Below the pieces are notes generated by a model. That model was not told the origin of the DNA, ran no database searches, and saw only the letters and a program-made list of their open reading frames with translations. 64,000 nucleotides of DNA from Lytechinus variegatus (Eukaryota > Echinodermata > Echinoidea > Temnopleuroida > Toxopneustidae). The stretch is from the NCBI RefSeq assembly GCF_018143015.1, contig NC_054751.1, forward strand, positions 16,043,292 through 16,107,291. Direction: 5' to 3'. The first letter of the stretch is position 1; each line of letters starts with the position of its first letter. Shown here in pieces: positions 55,359 through 64,000 of this stretch. A program made the position numbers and the translations under genes.

Positions 55359-57326
55359 CAGTGGCGTACCGTGGGTCACGGCATTGGGGGGCACCAAGTT
55401 TTTAGTCACCAAGTGAGCGCTCAGTTGCTAATTATGCTGACCTAATAGAGATATTTTAAGGACAGTGTCATTAAACGGATAAGTATGTCACTGATCACAT
55501 AATGCGAGCGCGAAGCGCGAGCTGAAAATTTTTTATATTCAGACGTAAAAGGGGAAATTATAAGCAAATTTTTGTAATCATGATATGTACTTATTTCGTT
55601 TAACAAACAATGCGAGCGCGAAGCGCGAGCTGAAATTTTTGTATATATTGATCCCAATCAGACATTTTAAGGACTATATTTTAGGAATCTATTAAGAGTA
55701 TACATATCTCACCATAGTATTCTAATGCGAGTGCCAAGCGCTTGCTGATTTTGTTAGAATTATATGCATCCAAACACATAAAGCAATTATTGTAACCATG
55801 ATTAAAATGCGCATCTCACTAATCAAATATTGCGAGCACGAAGCGCGAGCTAAAAATTTAGGAAATTCAGACCTGAAGAGGGACATTTTAAGGCATTTTT
55901 GTAGTAATTCACGACCACGAATTTTATTAATCTAATGAAGCGAGCGACCCCAAACATGGATATTTTAAGGACTATTTTTAAAGAATCCCTTAAGAGTACA
56001 CATATCTCACCATAATTATCTAATGCTAGTGCCAAGCGCAGCTGATTTTGTTAGAATTACACCTAAAGACATACTTTTTGTAGTCATTGTAGTCATGATT
56101 ATCATACGCATCTCACTAGTCAAATATTGGGAGCGCGAGCTGAAAAATTTGGAAATTCACACCTGAAGAGGGGCATTCTAAGGCTTGTTTGTAGGAATTC
56201 ACGTAGACCACTAACCAAATGATGCGAGCGTAAGCTGAAATCTTTGATATTCAGATTTAAAAAAATTGACATTTTAAGGACTAATTTTAGGAAATCATGA
56301 AGAGCAGACATATTATCTCACTAATCCACTAATGCGAACGTAAGCACGGACAAGAAATGTTAAGACCTTAAAATATGTCACTACATAAAACAATAATAAT
56401 TCGAAGTGCGAGGAGATATATTTGGTGTATATTGACTTGAAAACGGAAAGTTTTAGTACAACAAGATTATATATCTCGTTAAACAGACAATGCGAGTATC
56501 AGGAACAATGAAGACATAGACCCTGAGCAAATTATGTTTCATAAAGTTATATATATTTTTTTGTTTCTATGTAATATAACATAACATAATTATAATATAA
56601 CATAATAAAGCAATATTGACTGGCCTCGGGGCGATACGACATATATCGCCCAAACTAGATTTATATCGCCCGAGTCGCAGACGAGGGTGATATCAATTTA
56701 GTGAGGGCGATATATGTCCTTTCGCCCCCAGGCCAGTCAATATTGCTATTATTAACCAAATCAGGCATCTAGAGCAAAAATCGTTAAAATCTAGATATTT
56801 TAATTTTTTAGAATGAGAATCTAGTTTATCATGTTGAGCAGACTGGGCCTCTGAACTTTACCATTGTGACGTAATCGAAATGACGCGTCCCTGGCCTGGG
56901 GACGCAGTATCCAGCGTTGTCTTAACTTGATTACCATTATGACCTACAGCACTGCGCGGTTCAAAGACGCGTGCAAAAACGCGTAGAATACCCGGATATT
57001 AGCGCTGCTTTTTATTGCCCGCTACATTTCCACGCATTTTCTAATTGACTTTCCTGAGCGGGCAATAAATTGGGCCCGTGGAAAACAATTGGAATTTTAT
57101 TGACCGGCAATTTGATCCCAGTCTTAAGCAGGCAACAATGTTTCTAAGTAATTGCCCTGCTCAGATGTCTGATACGGTTAATAATTAACAATAATTTCTT
57201 CCTTCCCACTATGTTTCTTTCACTTTCTCTCTCTTTTTCTCTTAGTTCCCGGTTTTTTTTTTTTGGCCAGCCGATTGGGGGGGGGGGCACGTGCCCCCCA
57301 TGCCCCCCCCCGTAGTTACGCCACTG
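55359..57326. mobile_element. 2-kb hAT-like element with CCTCTAAC target duplication
   Basis: CCTCTAAC flanks both ends (55351-55358 and 57327-57334). Ends CAGTGGCGTAC and GTTACGCCACTG are inverted repeats typical of hAT. From 55494 to 56500 degenerate units of about 115-240 bp carry AATGCGAGCGCGAAGCGCGAGCTGAAA-like cores; each unit also has GACATTTTAAGGACTA.TTT and a CATATCTCAC block. A second IR element (56605-57185) is nested in the right half. No transposase frame is seen. Confidence 0.8.
56605..56760. repeat. Hairpin: AGCAATATTGACTGGCC arms with GGGCGATATATG inner arms
   Basis: GCAATATTGACTGGCCTCGG GGCGAT at the left pairs with GCCCCCAGGCCAGTCAATATTGC at the right; inside, CATATATCGCCC pairs with GGGCGATATATG. 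Probably the left terminal stem-loop of the nested transposon, which may end near 57185 (ATACGGTTAATAATTAACA). Confidence 0.7.
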
Positions 57327-57392
57327 CCTCTAACAGTTCCTATATAGGTTATTGGTTCCTTTAACAGCCACGTCGTTGTCTCCTTTTTTTAG

Positions 57393-57600
57393 GGGGGGGG
57401 GCACTTCCATTGAAATTGTAATAAGGGTGTAAAAAACACTAAATTAATGAAATAAGGGTATTAATTCGCTAAGAAAAATATGTGTTTATGGTCCAATTTG
57501 CAAGGGTATATAAAAAGACTAAAATACTTTATGAAAGTACTTTTGTCCCAACACTACGTTTCTACTGTCCGTTTGAGCGAGGTATGCATGATGATGATGA
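57393..57600. mobile_element. Truncated relative of the 7593-8149 MITE
   Basis: GGGGGGGGCACTTCCATTGA, then AATAAGGGTGT.AAAAACAC, AAGGGTAT.TATTTCGCTA-like and GTGTTTATGGTCCAATTTGC blocks in the same order as 7690-7870; no right end. Confidence 0.6.
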
Positions 57601-58084
57601 TTAGCTATTGTGAGTTAATTTGGACATTTTTGAGGTTAAAAAATAAACCCCTCAAAAAAGTTTGGAGATCTGACTTTGGCCGTTAATTTCTCCCAACTCC
57701 TAATTTTACACAATGCATCATTCAAAAGATCATTTAATTTTCTCTAAAATGATACCATGCTTGTTAAGATCATGCGATCACAAAAAGAGCAAGATTGGAA
57801 AGTGTACATGGTGTAGGATGAGGTAGAACTGAAAAGCTGCAAAACGAGCAGAAATAGTCATGAAGGGTCAATACAGAACATGATTCTTTTGTCTGTGTCA
57901 ATACAGATGAAAATCCATTCAAATCAAGCCTCTGCTTCTGTAGTGATGGTTCTGTGAGATAACATGGCTTGAGATCGTGGTTTGAAATGCATGTTTGGTT
58001 GCTTGTTATGTGTTTGCTTGTGCAGAGGTGTGTTTGATTCTATGCTAATGTTGGTGTTAAGCCCGTGTTAAGGTGCATGAGAAT

Positions 58085-58390
58085 AATTAAAAGAAACCAC
58101 TGAGAAACTCGCTCATCACCACTGAAAAAAAGAACAGTGACAGTGTAATTTTGCAACTTTTAAATTTTGACCTTGCCCCGCAGTTCAAGGCACTGCACCT
58201 CCATTTGAACCATAGTCACATCATGTAGGGTATCATTTCAACGAGAATAAAATGATATGTTCATTGATATTTACTGAAACTGTGGTGAAATTATTGATCA
58301 AAGTCAAAGGAAACCGCTGAGAAACTCACTCATCACCACGGAAAAAAGAACAGTGACTTCCAATATTGTGTCATTTTGCAGCTTTTGAAT
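58085..58390. repeat. Two direct copies of a segment about 218 bp apart
   Basis: AAACCACTGAGAAACTCGCT, CATCACCACTGAAAAAA, GAACAGTGAC at 58095 recurs with few changes at 58313. No gene seen in the surrounding 57.6-58.4 kb. Confidence 0.65.
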
Positions 58391-58394
58391 TTTG

Positions 58395-59808
58395 ACCAGG
58401 CGCGTAGCCAGGGGGGCGTTGGGGGCGTTGGGGGCGGTCGCCCCCCCCCCAAGAAAAAAAAAAAACGTCCCCAAGAAGAAAAAAAAGAAGGGAAAAAAGA
58501 GAGGAGAAAAGGAAAAGGGAAGGGAGGAAAGGGAAGAAAGGAAGGTAGCTTTGTGGGTTTTTTCCTTTTTATTCTTTATTTTTTTCTCAAAAGAGAAACT
58601 CTTTCACTCTTCTTGCTCTAAATTTATATATGAATTTTGCTTCCGCGCTGCGCGCGGTTAAATGACAATATTGAAGTTCTCCATTGTTTCCCCCACCTTT
58701 CTCTAACCCTGTTTTTCCACCTCAGCTATGTGCTTCTTGCCAGTTAAAGTTAAAATATTAGGGCATGAATTTGAGTAAGGTTAGGCCGAAGTAAATATAT
58801 GAAGTTATCTTTTTTTTTCAATTGATCGCGCAACTTCTGGTCTGGTCGGCTCCGGGCGGGTAAAATCTTTATATCAGTTTCTACCGTCACTTCCATAAAG
58901 TCAACTTCTCCCGCTTTTCAGCTCATTACTAAACAACCATAATTTTGGGGCAAACAGGTTCCTAATTAAAAAAGAGGAAGGTATGAAATTCGTGTCGTAT
59001 TAAATAAATAAGTACAATATTTTTTTATCAAATTGTATTAAACTTCATGTCATTTCCCTGTATACATTCATCTCCTGTCCTGTTTTGCGCCCTCAGTTTG
59101 AAATTTTGAATGACACTTAAGTTTCTTTATATTCAAAATGAAGTGCTTCAGGATAAGTCAGAAAAAATAGACATCCTTTTTTTTATATAGATAGATAGTT
59201 TCAATGCATCGCAGAAGTTTCAACTTTTTGCGCACTATTTTCCTTGTAATGAAGTTCAATAATCTTAGAAAATCAATTGAATTAGAGCCGATAGGGTATA
59301 AGAGATATCTACATTTGATGAAACGTCAGCCCTTTGAAATTTCAGAGTTTCATTGCTCTGCGCGGGGAGGAATATCTTCCTCTACCAATCTTCTCTGTTT
59401 TGGGAGTTAAAAATATGCACTGTTGCTAAATTGTTTGTAATCAAATCTGATCTTTCCAAAGAAAGTATTCAATATATCTTTGAGAAAACCCTTTTCTCGG
59501 GACCCTTTTTATGGCAAAAAAAATGATAAAACGCTTTAGCTTCCGCGCTTCGCGCTGAGTTATTATCATTTTAATTTCATCCATTGTATACCTCTTTTGT
59601 GCATTCACAATCACTTTTGAAAACAAGGTTCAAAATTGCAATATAGTCAACCGAATTGGAGGTACTAGAGACAAGAGAAACGGCCCCTTTTCATTTTAAT
59701 TTATGAAACACTAAAAGCTTCGCGCTTTGCGCGGAAGGGGGAAACTCAGCTCGAAAAAAAATCAGCTCGAACCCCCCCCCTTCAAAAATCCTGCGTACGC
59801 GCCTGGTT
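58395..59808. mobile_element. 1.4-kb inverted-repeat element (ACCAGGCGCGTAGCC ends), copy 2
   Basis: Ends ACCAGGCGCGTAGCCAGG and, inverted, CGTACGCGCCTGGT. The interior matches 9789-11225 throughout, with small indels. The right part carries CTTCGCGCTTTGCGCGG. No transposase frame in either copy. Confidence 0.8.
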
Positions 59809-60205
59809 GGGCATATTAAGGTGCTAGTATAGAGTGATGAACAAGCCAAGATTGTAATAATTTGTGTTGGCCCGGAGGGCGGGAAAAGGGGTTTTCTTTT
59901 GGGGGTATATAAGCAGCGGACAGGGGGTTTGAAATGTCTGAGGGGGGATAGAGCGAAAAGAGAAAAGTAGGAAAAGCAAAATTAAAAAATCTTTTTGGGC
60001 ATATTAAGGTGCTAGTATAGAGTGATTAACAAGCCAAGATTGTAATAATTCGTGTTGGCCTGGAGGGCGGGAAAAGGGGTTTTCTTTTGGGGGTATATAA
60101 GCAGCGGACAGGGGGTTTGAAATGTCTGAGGGGGATAGAGCGAAGAGAAAAGTAGGAAAAGCAAAATTTAAAAAAAAAATTTTGGCATATTAAGGTGCTA
60201 GTATA
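59809..60205 (+). repeat. 188-bp tandem repeat (2.1 units) with TATATAAG motif, interrupted by the LINE
   Basis: GGCATATTAAGGTGCTAGTA starts units at 59809, 59997 and 60184. Each complete unit holds GGGGTATATAAGCAGCGGAC. The third stops after 21 bp where the LINE 3' end begins. Confidence 0.85.
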
Positions 60206-63200
60206 TTCAATTCAATTCAAATAAACATTTATTTTCCTCCATTTTACAAAGTTACATTCATTATTGTTCACAAGAATACACTTCAAATCAATTTCTATAA
60301 AGAATATAAATATAAACAACTTATGTGTAAAGAGGAAGGCGTATGTCCCTAGAAGCATAATGCTTGTGGCGGGATACGCCTGTGGACAAATATATACAAT
60401 ACACAAAATACAATACAAAGATAAGAAGGCGAGGAAAGGAGAAGAGAAGTAGAAAAGAAAACGGGAAGAAAACGAGAGAGGGAGAAGTGAGCAGGAAGGC
60501 GGACGGGCATGAGTTACCGAGTACCGAGCAAGTAGAGCGTACAACAATGTATGATGGAGAGAGGGAGAGATAAAAATAATAATGCCGCAACATTTGCACA
60601 TTATTCATGTTAACTTAAGATCAAAAGGAATGTAAGGTATTAGGATATTCAAGCATAGGATGATAAAATTGATTTTTTAATCTTAAATTTTAAGCTAGTT
60701 GCTGACAAGGATTTTTTTATGTAGTCTGGAAGATCATTCCATATTTTCGGGCCAGAATAACGGATGTTGTGTTGAAAGATAATCTTTTTGTGTTTAGGAA
60801 TGTATATTTGGTTATTTGTTCGGGTATCAAAATGATGTATATTTGATACATGCGTAAAGAAATCACGAAAATTTTCTGGAATTTGAGAATTTAAACACCT
60901 GTACATAAAATTACATTGCTGAAGTTTATTGATGTCGTTAAATTTCAGCAGTTTCTGGGAATGAAATAAAGATTTCGTGTCTGTTGGTGGTATGATGTCG
61001 TTCACAGAAATTATACGAACAATTTTATTTTGAAGGGAACATAATTTTTTAAGATGGGTTTGGTATGTGTTAGCCCAGACCAAATTACAATAATAAAAAT
61101 ATGGCAAGATTAGAGAGCAATATAATGTACGTAGGACCGGTTTTGGAAGATAAAAGCTTAGGCGATATATAATTCCGATATTTTTCGCTACCTTGTTTTC
61201 AATTTCATTTATGTGATGTGACCATGTTAAATTACTGTCAATGATACTACCAAGAAATTTTGTATTTTCAACTCTGGGAATAATTTGGTTATTAAGCCTA
61301 ACTTCAACATGATTGAAATCTATATGCCTTGTAGAGTTACGGAAAATAATGTAATTGCATTTTTTGTAATTGATTGTGAGTTTGTTTGCACTGAACCATT
61401 TACAGACATTACTCAATTCGGTATTAACAGTTTCACACAAGTGCATAAAGATTTTTATCAGAATATTATCGTCAGCGTACATGATAAAGGAAAGAAGGTT
61501 TGATGAACGATATATGTCATTGATAAATAAAATAAATAAGAGCGGGCCTAGTAATGACCCTTGTGGAACTCCACATGTAATTGTCCTATATTCGGATTGA
61601 ACAGAGTTATATAAAGTACATTGCTTACGATTTAAGAAGTAGCTAGAGAAAAGATCAAGGGCAGTCCCACGAATACCATAGTTATTAAGTTTAGTTAAAA
61701 GTATAGTATGATCAATCGTGTCAAACGCTTTTGACAGGTCAATAAATATTCCAATCGCGAATGAATCGCGTTCAAAAGAGTCAATGATTTTATTTGTTAA
61801 TTCAAGGACAGCCAGTTCTGTTGAATGGTCACTACGGAAACCGTATTGAGATTTAAAAAGACAATTATTTTTTTCAAAAAAGTTATAGGTCCTTTTATAA
61901 ATAACCTTTTCCAATATTTTGGAAAAAATAGAAAGGACTGATATGGGCCTGTAATTATTAACCTGTTCTCTATATTAAAAATTGGAGAAATTCTTGCAGT
62001 TTTCATTTTATCTGGAAATATCCCAGACGCAAGTGATAGATTAAATATATGACACAAAGGTTCGCTTATTAATTCGATTACAAGTTTGACAATCTTAGGA
62101 GAGCAATCATCTAGACCCGGGGCCTTGTTGTTACCAAAACGCATGACAATATTACATATTTCACGTTGGGTTACCGGACTGAAAAACAATGATTTAGAAT
62201 TTGGTTCAGGTAGATACGTTTTGAAATCTGTATAATTTTGAGGAGTGGTGTTAGCTAGCCTAGGACCAATTTCAACAAAGAAATCATTAAAAGTATTTGC
62301 TATTTGGAGTGGGTCTGTCGATACACTTCCATCACAAACTAAAGAGTTGGGGGTGGTTTTTCTATTTTTATTCAATATTGATTTGATCAATTGCCACGTA
62401 CGGTTTATATTATTTTTATATTCTTCAAATTTACATTTATAATAACATTTTTTAGCCTGTCGTTTCAAATAGTTAACGTTTTTAAGAGAGTCTTTGTATT
62501 TAGTTTCGTTTCGAACTGTTGGTTTATGGATATATTTTTTTATAAAGACTATTTTCATAACGAATAGTTTGAAGCAATCCATCGGTCATCCAGCATTTAA
62601 GTTTAATTTTCTTTCTAGATGTTCTTTTAAATGGAAAATTACTATCATACATTGCACGGAATTTTGTTATGAATGTTTCATATGCTTGATTCGCATCTTG
62701 CATATCTAAAATATCACCCCAATTTGAATTTTCAATTTCATTTTTAAATTTCGCAATATTGCATGCCGTAAAAGCCCTATACGAGGTACCGCGTGATCTT
62801 TCGATTTAGTTTTAATAACATTCATGTCGGTTACGTGAAATATTGGTAAGTGATCTGACACGTCTGAGTATAACAATCCACCTAAAGTATGTAAATCAAA
62901 TTAATTAGTCAAAACATTATCTAAAAGGGTAGCACTTGTTTGTGTAATTCTGGTGGGCCGATCAATTATAGGGAGAAAAAAATTACTAAAAAGACAGTTT
63001 ACAAAGTTTTTAATTTGAGAACTAGAATTATGCTTTAAAATATCTATATTTAGATCACCCATCAAAAATATCCGTTTGTTTTCCCTGGAAAGACGAATCA
63101 AAAGGCTATCGAACTCCTCGATAAATTCATTAATGTCTAAAGATGGGGCTCTGTACAAGGTTCCTACAATTATATTTTTCCCTGCGCACTGTTCCAGTTC

Positions 63201-63888
63201 GACAAATAGAGAATCACATGTTATTTCGCTTAAGTTAAGGTCATTGCGTTCTAAGAAATTAAAAGATTCATGTACATACATTCCAACTCCACCGCCTCTG
63301 GAATATTTCCTATTGTTACAAACGAAAGTATAGTTGGGCATATATATTAGGGGACTTTCGAATCTTAACTTTCGAATCGGAAATGGCAATTATATCAAAT
63401 GTAAAGTCCAAAGAGTTAAGACAGGTTGTAATGTCATCAAAAGAATTTAAAAGACTTCTAGCATTCAAGTGAACGCTGGAAAATTTTCCACTGCTCGGAA
63501 CATCAACATTCCCAAATATTTCATTGAATTCCTCAGAACTGTAGTAACGAGAGTCGTTTGAACTTTCAGTAAAGAATTGGAAGTCAGGGTCAACATCATT
63601 GTTTTGGATAATACTTTCATATGCTAAAAAAGGATCAAAATGTAAATGAGAAAGCCTGTCAAAATTATTTTCTGGGGGTTCGTCAGCCGATATTACATCA
63701 TCAAGCTCATTGTTATTTAATTGGTTAAAAGGGAATAGGTGTTCAAAACAGCGTTTACAACAGGAAAAATATTTGTTCCAGTCGTGATTTAGACATATTT
63801 GCTTACACACGTAACAATATTGTTGACTATGTAACAAGTCTTGAAATTCTTGTATGGATTCACCCATCATCGTCATGAGCGCATACAT
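60205..63888 (-). mobile_element. Near-complete CR1/Jockey-group LINE
   Basis: On the minus strand, in order: a Cys-rich segment (YCYVCKQIC..CCKRC) near 63800; an apurinic-type endonuclease beginning SSVHLNARSLL (about 63450), with RGGGVGMYV, VGTLYRAPS, FLMGDLNID and SDVSDHLPIF (about 62860); a linker with NNKAPGLDDCSPKIVK (about 62120); and reverse transcriptase with QYGFRSDHST, IFIDLSKAFDTIDH, GVPQGSLLGPLLFILFINDI and MYADD (61.9-61.4 kb), ending near 60649. The 3' UTR ends in (ATTGA)n at 60205. The frame shifts at about 63345, near the end of the endonuclease and at about 61930, so it does not encode one intact protein. Full domain order and few breaks mean it is fairly young. A 3' fragment lies at 37933. 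Confidence 0.9.
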
Positions 63889-64000
63889 TCGTAATTCCGA
63901 AGCTTCGTAATTCCGAAGGTTCGGTTATTCCGAAGGTTCGTATTTCCGAAGGTTCGTAATTCCGAAGGTTCGTAATTCCGAAGGTTCGTCAATCCGAAAA
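63879..64000. repeat. TTCGTAATTCCGAAGG tandem repeat (left end of a foldback-type element)
   Basis: CGCATACATTCGTAATTCCG opens a run of at least six 15-16 bp units (TTCGTAATTCCGAAGG) continuing past the window edge. The opening 24 bp match 7126-7150. It abuts the LINE 5' region. Confidence 0.8.

Noticed and set aside
60212-60601. 129-codon minus-strand open frame
   Set aside because: Lies in the LINE 3' untranslated region and has no conserved motif; the truncated copy at 37933 does not preserve it.

Overview
This window is animal nuclear DNA, most likely from an echinoderm and probably a sea urchin. Its genes are split by GT-AG introns and its tRNA-Tyr genes carry introns. Very many short inverted-repeat transposons, tRNA-derived SINEs and CR1/Jockey-group LINEs fill the introns and spacers. 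The species cannot be fixed from sequence alone. Gene density is low: about four protein genes and three tRNA genes in 64 kb.

Layout. (1) 206-5290, minus strand: the first three coding exons of a type II membrane protein whose stem region resembles ST8SIA alpha-2,8-sialyltransferases; the catalytic part lies off the left edge. (2) 5.3-20.2 kb: no convincing host gene. It holds a Tc1/mariner-like element (inside the first gene), an FB/TU-like foldback element of almost 4 kb (about 14.43-18.35 kb), a composite element ending in TTCGTAATTCCGAAGG repeats (7.1-9.2 kb), a 1.4-kb inverted-repeat element (9.8-11.2 kb) and a 351-bp self-complementary MITE with an 8-bp target duplication (19.3-19.6 kb). 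(3) 20256-27123 and 31161-36697, plus strand: two tandem secreted pancreatic-lipase-family genes with five exons each and the same intron phases (1,0,1,0). Both keep the Ser-Asp-His triad, have a very short lid and lack the C-terminal PLAT domain. (4) 39.98-42.06 kb: three minus-strand tRNA-Tyr(GTA) genes; the last two lie in a tandem duplication of about 0.86 kb that also carries two unexplained conserved blocks. A SINE whose head resembles the 7SL Alu domain follows at 42.85 kb. (5) 47021-51814, plus strand: a four-exon homeobox gene whose divergent homeodomain is split at residues 44/45 and most resembles Dlx/Msx. (6) 52-64 kb: transposon-rich, with a 2-kb hAT-like element, a second copy of the 1.4-kb element, a 188-bp tandem repeat with TATA-like motifs, and a nearly complete but frameshifted minus-strand LINE (60.2-63.9 kb).

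The genes do not form one pathway. The two lipases are local duplicates and likely share a digestive or extracellular phospholipid/triglyceride hydrolase role. The homeobox gene is a transcription factor and the sialyltransferase-like protein a Golgi enzyme. I found no new defence or metabolic system. The least explained items are the conserved structured block beside the tRNA-Tyr genes and at 45.95 kb, the thrice-repeated TATA-preceded block upstream of it, the 7SL-like SINE head, and the foldback elements.
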